From assembly GCF_000025225.2 (NCBI RefSeq), contig NC_013895.2, positions 1,674,001 through 1,738,000 on the forward strand: a DNA stretch of 64,000 nt. Direction: 5' to 3'. Below are positions 29,398-36,753 of this stretch, in pieces. Numbering within the stretch: the stretch's first letter is position 1; each line of letters starts with the position of its first letter. The position numbers were made by a program, and so were the translations under genes. The notes beneath the pieces are model-generated. The model was given only the letters and a program-made list of their open reading frames with translations, was not told where the DNA came from and did not search any database. The stretch comes from Mageeibacillus indolicus UPII9-5 (lineage in GTDB: Bacteria > Bacillota > Clostridia > Saccharofermentanales > Fastidiosipilaceae).

Positions 29398-29592
29398 TAT
29401 ATGTACCCATAAAACTGGACACATGTTTTGACACGGGGCTAACAGATGGAAGCCATCCTGTACTTTACAGGAGGCATCCATTTCGTTCTCTTCCGGATCC
29501 TGCAATTGTTCTAGTAATATATATACTCACTTACTGCCTTTGAGAGTTCCTTAAAGAAACAGAACTCTTTTTCATATCCATAATACATCACA
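29398..29592 (-). mobile_element. 3' end of a decayed IS3-family transposase with its terminal repeat
   Basis: Read on the minus strand, the bases encode a typical IS3/IS150 OrfB ending: YGYEKEFCFFKELSKAVSEY, then IYY, a TAG stop where a Tyr is expected, and RTKWMPPVKYRMASIC before the end of the element. The last 25 bp (29398-29422) contain ATGTACCC and ACTGGACA, the same ends as the other IS3 traces in this window. Bases 29423-29592 are nearly identical to 35183-35352 and in the same orientation. No complete transposase is present. Confidence 0.75.
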
Positions 29593-29721
29593 GGAATTTG
29601 TAAACCGTTCTGTCCTAGGAACAGTGTAGAGAAAATAGAAAAGAATAAAAATTCACAACTTGCAAGAGAAATTGCAAAACAATATGAAGTTACATATTTT
29701 ACGAATTAATTTTATCAATTA
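29593..29721. other. AT-rich spacer between IS3 remnant and exporter gene
   Basis: No gene or strong terminator was seen in this short AT-rich stretch downstream of the peptide cluster. Confidence 0.4.
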
Positions 29722-31365
29722 TTAATTTTGAACTGGCAGCGCAAGACAAATGCATTCATCACAAAACTCAATAAAGTCCTTATCGTGCGTCGATATAATA
29801 ATTATTTTCTCCTTCTTTAATAATTGCAGGTGTTCCCTCAAGTGCTTGCGGCTGGCTCTGTCCAATGCAGAAGTAGGTTCATCCAATATCAAAACATCAG
29901 GTTTTTTCATTAATGCGCGCAAAATGGCGATTTTCTGCTTCTCACCGCCGGATAGGCTGCTTGCCCTTTCATTGATGATTGTATCAAGGCCATTGGGAAG
30001 CGATTCAATAAATTCTTCCAGACCAAGGCAACTGCACAACTCATGGAAATTATTCTCATCTAATTCAGCCTGCTCATCAATGGTAAGATTATATCTAAGC
30101 GTGTCAGGGAGCAGCATCGGCTCCTGCTCGGATATACCTATATATTTTCTTCGCACCTCACACATATCAAGCAAGGATATACGCTTATCATTGTAAAACA
30201 CTTCTCCCGTAAATTCATCTATATACAGGCCAACCAGCACATTTATAAGCGTGCTTTTACCGGAACCATTTTTGCCAGTGAGCGCGTATATATTACCTTT
30301 TTTAAAAGTGACGCTGTAGTCATGTAAAACACAGTTATCTCCATAAGAAAATGTTAGATTTCTAGCTTCGATACAATCTATGCCTTTTGGCACCTCCTTA
30401 CCGTTGCTTTTTTCATTAATCTCGAATATCTCCCTGAGACGGTTATAAGAAACCATATTCTCCTGTACGCTTTGCCCCAAGGTAAAGAAATACCTCGTAG
30501 CTGACATCATCATACTAAAGTAGCTTGATATAATGGCAAAATAACCCACAGAAAGGCTCCCATTTATAACGGATATGCCACCAAACAAAAACACCAGAAT
30601 GTTAGCAACTGTCATTATTATTTTATCAACGCTTGAAAATAGATAGTTGGTTTTTTGATATATTAATGCTTTATTCAATAAATTCTCAAACACATGGGTA
30701 AGACGCTTAAAAAAACCATTCCCGACTCCATGAAGCTGAATGAACTTCACATTGCATAATTGCTCAGTTAACTTCCCAAAGTATCTTGATTGTTCTTCCT
30801 TATATTCGTAGCTCACCTTAAAGAGCGGTTTCTTAAATATGTTGTAGCTCAAAAAATACAGTGCATTTAAGATGATAAGCACTATTCCAAGATATATACT
30901 AAACGAAAATATTAAGGCTATCGGAGCTATCACCATGACGGCGTTTATTACAATCTGCTGCATTACTCCAATGCAGAAAATTATCAAAGCGTTTGAATCA
31001 CTGTTGATCCGCTGGTTTAAATATGCTGTATCCTGACGCAGTATAAAGCCTAGTGGTACGTTCTGCACATGTTTTATAGCATCTGCATTAAGTCTGAATG
31101 CAATTTGGGTTTGTAGCTTCATATACAGGCGGCTACTCACATATCCAAGTATCAATCCCACTATGCTGAATAAAGCAAAAATTAAAATATACCTGCCGAG
31201 AAAAGACGTATCTGTTGCCTGTATGAGTCGGTCTATAAAACTGCCAGAGATATAGGGGAACACCACTGTGGTCATACTGGCAAATATACATATGAGTATA
31301 TAAAGTGTCAATATTCCCTTCTTTTCATTAAGGTATTTGCCACAAAAGTTAAATATCTGTTTCAT
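29722..31365 (-). CDS. ABC exporter (fused membrane and ATPase domains) of the Cys-rich peptide cluster
   Basis: A 547-residue half-transporter: six hydrophobic helices in the first 300 residues, then an ATPase with Walker A GKNGSGKST, signature LSGGEKQKI and Walker B VLILDEPTSALD. It has no N-terminal C39 peptidase domain, so leader removal must be done by another enzyme, plausibly the S41 protease encoded just upstream. It is the last gene of the peptide cluster and probably exports the mature peptide. Its base use is AT-rich like the rest of the island. Confidence 0.88.
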   Translation of the reverse strand: MKQIFNFCGKYLNEKKGILTLYILICIFASMTTVVFPYISGSFIDRLIQATDTSFLGRYILIFALFSIVGLILGYVSSRLYMKLQTQIAFRLNADAIKHVQNVPLGFILRQDTAYLNQRINSDSNALIIFCIGVMQQIVINAVMVIAPIALIFSFSIYLGIVLIILNALYFLSYNIFKKPLFKVSYEYKEEQSRYFGKLTEQLCNVKFIQLHGVGNGFFKRLTHVFENLLNKALIYQKTNYLFSSVDKIIMTVANILVFLFGGISVINGSLSVGYFAIISSYFSMMMSATRYFFTLGQSVQENMVSYNRLREIFEINEKSNGKEVPKGIDCIEARNLTFSYGDNCVLHDYSVTFKKGNIYALTGKNGSGKSTLINVLVGLYIDEFTGEVFYNDKRISLLDMCEVRRKYIGISEQEPMLLPDTLRYNLTIDEQAELDENNFHELCSCLGLEEFIESLPNGLDTIINERASSLSGGEKQKIAILRALMKKPDVLILDEPTSALDRASRKHLREHLQLLKKEKIIIISTHDKDFIEFCDECICLALPVQN

Positions 31366-31400
31366 TGCGATCCACCTCGATACGCTATATTCTCAGCAGT

Positions 31401-32843
31401 TTAATCTTTATCTCGCCATATCGCTTCAAGACAAGTTTCCAGCGCGGTCATTCCTGCCTTAGTTTCAATATCCGGTCTTGTGCCTGCAATGGCGTTGCAG
31501 CTTCCGTCAGGATTTAAAGAAAAATATGGGTCAAAGTACACGAGCAGACCGCTGTTAGGCAAGGCAAATGTATATGGCTGCCCCCCACGTCCGTTTCCGC
31601 CCGTTGTTTTGCCTACAAGCCTTGCAAAGCCCGTAGTCTTGCAAAAGGAAGCAAATGCATCAGAAGCGGAGTAATTGCTCCTGTCAATCAACATCCATAA
31701 TTGACCTTGAAAGCAAATGCTATTATCGTGTTGCGTGCAAGTGTTTTCGTGATTGTAAAACTTCAGATGGCCGAAATCTTTTATATTTAAATCCGGAAAT
31801 GTATTATCCCAAGTCTCGCTATCGATTTCTTTAAACTCGGACGGAAACGGCTGCTCTGCATCCCACATAAAACGGTTAAACTTGCCATCCTTAACACCGA
31901 TCATACCAGATTGTTTCAAAGGCTCGCAAATTATGTGTGATACGATTCCATCCCTCCACACGCCGGTGTTCCCTCCACCGTTTCCCTGTATGTCTATGAT
32001 TATATCATCCGCCTCGCTGTTTGCTTCAAAAAAATCCTGAATCATCTTGATCGCAATCGGCGTACATTTTGGAGACGACCAAAGGAAACCTGTAATTTTT
32101 ATGTAAGGAATACCTTCTCCAACCGTAGCCTCTATAATCGTTTGTCTTACTTCTTCATACAATGATTGTTCTTGCGGGTATAGCTGTGTACCACCTTCGG
32201 TAGAGGCAGGTGTGGGGCTTGGCATTAAGTTTTTATAATAGTCATAAAAAGTTTTGACCTTTTGGCTTTCTATTATGGATAGCATCTTGGATAGCATATC
32301 GACTTCTTCCTTACTGTCGTGGTTCTGATTTTCTCCGCTCGATTCCACTACCGCTCGAAAAGTATCGACCATGCGTTGATACAAAAACGGTTGAATGACA
32401 TATAGATGGCCTATACTTTTAAACTGCTTCAAGCAGTTATTGATTACATTTATATAATTATCCTGAAGTATGGATGGTCCCCTACACACACTTATCAGCT
32501 CAGTACGGTAAGTATCCCTTACCTCCTTCCAATCCAGCCCCAGTTCATTTTTTATCGTTTCAAAATATGGGTAATTATCCTCCAACATTTCCCATAAGGC
32601 ATCATAGTCTTCAAGCGCTTGCTGTTTAGATAGAATTAACTGCTCTCCATCTGAACTAACTTTCAGTTCTGTTTCATATGGGAGTGGAAATTTGTCATAA
32701 TCAGAAAACCTGTTTGTAGTAGTCTTATCAGGCATTCCAGGAGAATGCTCTGGAATGCTATGATTGGCGATTAATCCATCGCAGGAGCATAAAAGGGGCA
32801 TTAGCATTGATAAAACTAAGATAAATAACTTATATGGCTTCAT
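31401..32843 (-). CDS. S41-family protease lipoprotein of the peptide cluster
   Basis: A 480-residue protease with a lipoprotein-like start (LLCSC near residue 20). The C-terminal half has the S41 (tail-specific protease-like) core: DIIIDIQGNGGGNTG, the catalytic Ser392 in NYSASDAF and Lys412 in GKTTGG. It lies between the precursor peptide and the exporter and likely trims the peptide at the outer face of the membrane. The last 30 residues (AGTRPDIETKAGMTALETCLEAI) also occur in a broken copy upstream. The start has GAAAGGAA as ribosome site. Confidence 0.85.
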   Translation of the reverse strand: MKPYKLFILVLSMLMPLLCSCDGLIANHSIPEHSPGMPDKTTTNRFSDYDKFPLPYETELKVSSDGEQLILSKQQALEDYDALWEMLEDNYPYFETIKNELGLDWKEVRDTYRTELISVCRGPSILQDNYINVINNCLKQFKSIGHLYVIQPFLYQRMVDTFRAVVESSGENQNHDSKEEVDMLSKMLSIIESQKVKTFYDYYKNLMPSPTPASTEGGTQLYPQEQSLYEEVRQTIIEATVGEGIPYIKITGFLWSSPKCTPIAIKMIQDFFEANSEADDIIIDIQGNGGGNTGVWRDGIVSHIICEPLKQSGMIGVKDGKFNRFMWDAEQPFPSEFKEIDSETWDNTFPDLNIKDFGHLKFYNHENTCTQHDNSICFQGQLWMLIDRSNYSASDAFASFCKTTGFARLVGKTTGGNGRGGQPYTFALPNSGLLVYFDPYFSLNPDGSCNAIAGTRPDIETKAGMTALETCLEAIWRDKD

Positions 32844-32935
32844 GCTTTTGTGGTTCCTTTCAAATTCCGGTCATCCTAAGTATAATACTGCGGACAGCAG
32901 TTATTTATTAACCATTAGAGACATCCGATGTGCGA

Positions 32936-33154
32936 TTATCCGCCATAAGGCTCAGGAACCATTTTACCAACGCAGGCTCTGGCTCCACACAAACTGCAAT
33001 TAGCAGCACATAAAGTTTCACAGTTAGCAGCGCATAGCGTTTCACAGTCTGCTCCACATAACGAAGCACATTCTGCCCCGCATACATTAATCAAACACTT
33101 TATAAAGCAGTATTGATCTATCATGCCATCTTGTGGATGTACCAAATATTCCAT
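32936..33154 (-). CDS. Cys-rich RiPP precursor peptide
   Basis: A 72-residue peptide with a perfect AAGGAGGTGA ribosome site. The first 15 residues lack cysteine and look like a leader (MEYLVHPQDGMIDQY). The core holds twelve Cys at 16, 20, 25, 29, 33, 37, 41, 45, 49, 53, 56 and 61, mostly every fourth residue in repeats such as CGADCETLCAANC. The end is PEPYGG. It sits downstream of the radical-SAM gene and before a protease and exporter, so it is the likely substrate, with thioether bonds expected by analogy to clostridial Cys-rich peptides (ranthipeptide or CLI_3235/Clo7bot-like). The bonds themselves cannot be read from DNA. Confidence 0.82.
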   Translation of the reverse strand: MEYLVHPQDGMIDQYCFIKCLINVCGAECASLCGADCETLCAANCETLCAANCSLCGARACVGKMVPEPYGG

Positions 33155-33253
33155 AAAATCACCTCCTTTTTAAATAAATTAAGCTTATGCTTATTTGATG
33201 TTTTGTCTTATGGTTAATAATGCAACGCTGCCCGCAATATTATCAATATATTT

Positions 33254-33586
33254 CTATATATTGCTGCTAATCCCATCTTGAATTTGCTCCAGACAAACTT
33301 CCAGCGCGGTCTGGCCTTCCTTTGCTTCAATGTCAGGACTTGTGCCCACGATAGCGTTATCAAATAACCTTGTCGCGATATATTGGTTATCGATAAGATA
33401 CTGCTCGATTTCCTCAGTGTCCGGTCTGTCTTCCGGTGCCGTTGTTTGGAGACGACTTCCTGCGTTGTTCAGACTGCCCAAATATTCATACGATTGCCGC
33501 ACTTTATTGGAATCCATAATAGTGCGCATTTGCCTTTGATTTTCATTCTGATTTTCTAATAGTATCGGAACAACGACGTGAATCAT
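33254..33586 (-). pseudogene. Decayed S41 protease paralogue, core deleted
   Basis: An open frame of 110 codons whose first part (ENQN, then MDSNKVRQSYEYLGSL) resembles the middle of the neighbouring S41 protease (IIESQKVKTFYDYYKNL) and whose last 26 residues (VGTSPDIEAKEGQTALEVC) match that protein's C-terminus at about 17 of 26 positions. The whole catalytic core between them, with the Ser and Lys, is missing. The frame still starts in an ATGA overlap with the radical-SAM stop. It is probably the remains of a second protease gene after an in-frame deletion; a new small function cannot be excluded. Confidence 0.7.
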
Positions 33587-34926
33587 GCCATATCGTCATC
33601 TTTATTCGCTGGCTTTATTTTGTTATTTTTCAGATAGAACGATATAACGCAGATATAGTCTTTCAATCTATAACGCATTACATTACACCGAGTGTCCTTT
33701 CTAAATAATCTCCGGCTAGGGCATCCGCCCATACAAATAGGTAAGTATTTACATTTTGAGCATTCGCTATCGTGCGTGGGGTCATACATCAAGTATTGTA
33801 AAAGCGGAACCATCGCGGCATCAGATGCAGGGGCTAACAAGTCGCCAACTGTTCTTTCTTTAACCCCTATGTCATTCCAGCACTTATAAAGCTTCCCGTC
33901 CGCATTTATAACGAGGTTGCTGTTAGAATCAGCTCCGCAAGAGTTTGCTATTAGTCTTGGATATGAATTACTTATATCTGAAGAGTTTCGTATTCTATAG
34001 TCAAATTCAACGGCCGAAAATTCTTCTGGATGGTAGCAACTGCTTTCGGCGTAGCAATCGTTTGAATTTTCTACCATACCCAAGTATGGATAAGCCACAT
34101 CGTTCAAATCGTTTTCCTTTAATATTTTCAGAACCTCATCTACTTGATCTGCATTATCCTTATCCGTGTTAATCCTGATGCTTACCTTGCAAGGCAGTAT
34201 TTCTTTCGCTGCCCGTAAGTTTGATATAATCTTGTGAAATGTTGGCTGGCCTCCTGCAAGCGGCCTTCGTTTGTCGTGTTCTTCTGGCGCACCGTCCACC
34301 GTAATCTGTGTGTGCATAATCCTTAGATCCTTCAGGCGTTCGGACACCTTGGTTGTAAGCAGATAGCCATTTGTTACTATTCCAGCATCGTATCTGATTT
34401 TATGCTCTTCACAAATCTCCAAAAACTTATTCGTTAGATTTTCAATTATGTCTAATGCCAGAAGCGGTTCCCCTCCATACCATGTAACGGACAGTCGCAT
34501 AATGGATTCCGCTCGGGCCTTAACAAGTTCTACAACCTTTTCCTGAACACCTTCGGACATTACAACGGGTTTAAGGCTCTCCTTTTCATAGCAATAGATA
34601 CATCGAAAATTACAATCGGAAGTTGGGGCTATGGTTAATCCTAAACTAGAAGTGTTGTAGCGGCTTTGAAGAAGATTGAATCGAATTAATTCCAATTCGT
34701 CTATGTCATCACGCAGTATATATCCGCCGTATTTCAAGTCCTCTAATAATTTTTCATCGGAGATAGGCTGTCCTCGCTCTTTAAAATTTTGAAAATATAT
34801 ATACTTTTCTTTATCAATTAGCGCAAGGGCATTTGTACGTGAATTATAGAGTATGCGTTTACTTTCGTCGTCCTCATAGGGGAACTCAAAATTGTAGCTA
34901 GATTCTTTGTAATTTAGACCGTTCAT
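33583..34926 (-). CDS. SPASM-domain radical-SAM peptide maturase
   Basis: A 447-residue radical-SAM enzyme. The S-adenosylmethionine cluster motif is CNFRCIYC (Cys105, Cys109, Cys112), followed by the GGEPLL strand in TWYGGEPLL. The C-terminal part has a SPASM-type set of cysteines, seen as SCGADSN...KCWND and CSKCKYLPICMGGC, for extra [4Fe-4S] clusters. The first 90 residues resemble a peptide-binding entry domain. Such enzymes join Cys sulfur to a carbon of another residue in a precursor; the precursor is most likely the Cys-rich peptide encoded next. The ATG at 34926 has AAGGAGGGG upstream. Confidence 0.9.
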   Translation of the reverse strand: MNGLNYKESSYNFEFPYEDDESKRILYNSRTNALALIDKEKYIYFQNFKERGQPISDEKLLEDLKYGGYILRDDIDELELIRFNLLQSRYNTSSLGLTIAPTSDCNFRCIYCYEKESLKPVVMSEGVQEKVVELVKARAESIMRLSVTWYGGEPLLALDIIENLTNKFLEICEEHKIRYDAGIVTNGYLLTTKVSERLKDLRIMHTQITVDGAPEEHDKRRPLAGGQPTFHKIISNLRAAKEILPCKVSIRINTDKDNADQVDEVLKILKENDLNDVAYPYLGMVENSNDCYAESSCYHPEEFSAVEFDYRIRNSSDISNSYPRLIANSCGADSNSNLVINADGKLYKCWNDIGVKERTVGDLLAPASDAAMVPLLQYLMYDPTHDSECSKCKYLPICMGGCPSRRLFRKDTRCNVMRYRLKDYICVISFYLKNNKIKPANKDDDMA

Positions 34927-35005
34927 TATAGCCCCTCCTTCACATATCATAAATTCATGTAGAATTTCTTTTGCATAGTAATGTACTTATATAATTATAC
35001 GTATA

Positions 35006-35033
35006 ATTATATATATTAGTATCGCAATGTCAA
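35006..35033 (-). promoter_or_regulatory. Promoter of the Cys-rich peptide operon
   Basis: On the minus strand TTGACA (35033-35028) and TATAAT (35011-35006) are separated by 16 bp, about 80 bp upstream of the radical-SAM gene. Both boxes are consensus. Confidence 0.75.
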
Positions 35034-35036
35034 CTA

Positions 35037-35203
35037 AATATCTGAAGCGTATTATATATCTGCATATTTGGAAGAATATGATATCACCGTCGACCCGAGA
35101 ACACTCCGCAAAGACATCGAACAGCTAAGAAAGTTCGGCGTTGATATTGCCAAAGACCGCAAGGCTCAGAATCTCTACCATTATGTTTTGACACGGGGCT
35201 AAC
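35037..35203 (+). pseudogene. Remnant of an HTH/WYL-type regulator
   Basis: The plus strand encodes, without a start, SEAYYISAYLEEYDITVDPR and then TLRKDIEQLRKFGVDIAKDR. This matches the N-terminal helix-turn-helix of WYL-type regulators (TIYRDIxxLxxxG). The frame runs into the IS3 remnant at 35183 and stops. Only about 50 codons remain, so it is a broken piece left at the edge of the island. Confidence 0.7.
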
Positions 35204-35482
35204 AGATGGAAGCCATCCTGTACTTTACAGGAGGCATCCATTTCGTCCTCTTCCGGATCCTGCAATTGTTCTAGTAATATATATACTCACTTACTGCCTT
35301 TGAGAAGTCCTTAAAGAAACAGAACTCTTTTTCATTTGCATAATACATCACATTCTTCATCCTGGACATGGTGCCCATTTACCTTGTTTGTAAAGATCTA
35401 CAAATTCCAATTTGAATTCAAAACTATAGCGTATAAAAACACCCTCCTTACTGATTTTTTCCAGTAAAGAGGGTACATATCA
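35183..35482 (-). mobile_element. Internally deleted IS3-family element
   Basis: On the minus strand the element starts with a terminal repeat (35482-35461) and a hairpin (stem arms 35474-35462 and 35453-35441). An OrfA start in which ATG has become ATA follows (RYSFEFKLEFVDLYKQGKWA, 35434-35357), then directly the OrfB 3' end (35352-35183) shared with the copy at 29.4 kb. The middle of about 1 kb is gone and the right end is cut by the regulator fragment. It cannot move by itself. Confidence 0.72.
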
Positions 35483-35662
35483 CAAGACCGGCGAGGGATT
35501 TTTCACTTGCTTACATATTTTGTATGGCACTAATCAGTTGCGTAACTTCGTCAACTCCGATTAATCTACTGCCATCGGCCAGCCACCGCAGCTTTAACTG
35601 CAAATTTGATCCAGCCGCGGTAGTCGCCAACAATTAGCTGTCGAGTTCAGAGCAACACGCAC
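35483..35662. other. Spacer after the IS remnant
   Basis: No gene seen. A GC-rich imperfect inverted repeat around 35570-35620 could be a weak terminator for the secreted-protein operon, but it lacks a T run. Confidence 0.35.
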
Positions 35663-36730
35663 TCAGTTAGCGAAACGCTTGGCCGGAGCTGCAGCAACTG
35701 CAACAACTGCAGCCGCCGTGTTCGGCACATCATCCTTGTTCGGATCTTTTTGCTTGATTTTCTCCGCCAATTCCGCTGCCCCGACTCCCAAAGGCGTTAC
35801 TTTGGCACCGTAATCGCATAACGGACAAGAACGCAGGCTGAACTTCTTCTGCTTGGCAAAAGCCTCCAACAGGTGGATCTTGGCCGCCTCGACCTTGGCT
35901 TGCCGGGTCAATTCGCCCACCGTGTGATCCGCGATTTGTTTGTTACCATAGTAGAGCATCAGTTTCTCGATCAGGCCACGATATAACGGGGTCATGATCT
36001 TTTTGTCGATCAGAGTGCGAATCGCCAAAACGTTGTCTTTCAACTCGCGCCCGGTCACCCGATCCATGTATTCGATGCCAAGCGCCTCGTACTTCGGCTT
36101 TTCATTCAGGTTTTTGCTAGCCAACTCAGCATTCGTCTTGATCAATTTGTCCAGAGCTTGCGCATCTTTGTCGAGCGCGTATATTCTCGCCGCACTGAGC
36201 ACCGCATCTGTAATCACCGGTACGGGATTGCGGTAGAATTGGTACGGTTCGTTGGGATCGCTAGTCTTACGTGAACGTTTATAGCGATAGGTGTCGATGC
36301 GTTTGATTCCTTCCGCCAATTCCATCAATTTACGCGTGGCGCAGATTTGGCGATTCAGTTCGTCCAAACGAAATTGGGCTACACATCTTGCCGTGCCGAG
36401 CGCACCAACCACGTCGGCGTCCTGGGCGACCGATTTTTGCGCTTCATCGTATCTTTTCAGCGTCCGGTAAAACTCCGGCGTAGCAAATGACTTATATATT
36501 ACGTTCGGCTCAATCATGCCGTTTTGGTCAGCTGCAGCTTTCGCTCCGCCATTCGCGCCGTTTGCGTTGTTTGCCTCAGCCGCCTTGCCGCGGTTCTGTT
36601 CCTCAAAAAGCTGATCTACCAGTTTCGCTTCCTCGCGGCTGAATGATGTGTATTCCAACGCTGTCACCCCGCTCGTGGCCAGCATGGTCATCGTCAAAGC
36701 TCCAGCTAGTATTTTTATTGTTTTTCCCAT
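35663..36730 (-). CDS. Secreted protein of unknown function, partner of the giant surface protein
   Basis: A 355-residue protein with a signal peptide (TIKILAGALTMTMLATSGVTAL), then a mostly helical, charged body and an Asn/Gly/Ala-rich linker near residue 60. I recognise no domain. Near the C-terminus is CPLCDYG, a CxxC pair. I chose the ATG at 36730, nine bases after AAGAGG; in-frame starts at 36739 (ATG) and 36757 (TTG) are possible. Its frame overlaps the end of the 2106-residue gene, so both are made from one transcript and may act together on the cell surface. Confidence 0.7.
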   Translation of the reverse strand: MGKTIKILAGALTMTMLATSGVTALEYTSFSREEAKLVDQLFEEQNRGKAAEANNANGANGGAKAAADQNGMIEPNVIYKSFATPEFYRTLKRYDEAQKSVAQDADVVGALGTARCVAQFRLDELNRQICATRKLMELAEGIKRIDTYRYKRSRKTSDPNEPYQFYRNPVPVITDAVLSAARIYALDKDAQALDKLIKTNAELASKNLNEKPKYEALGIEYMDRVTGRELKDNVLAIRTLIDKKIMTPLYRGLIEKLMLYYGNKQIADHTVGELTRQAKVEAAKIHLLEAFAKQKKFSLRSCPLCDYGAKVTPLGVGAAELAEKIKQKDPNKDDVPNTAAAVVAVAAAPAKRFAN

Positions 36731-36753
36731 ACGTGTCATCCTCTTATCGCGCC

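Noticed and set aside
29254-29505. 83-codon minus-strand frame upstream of rpoB
   Set aside because: It is out of frame over the IS3 transposase remnant; the true frame is the one with the MPPVKYR ending.
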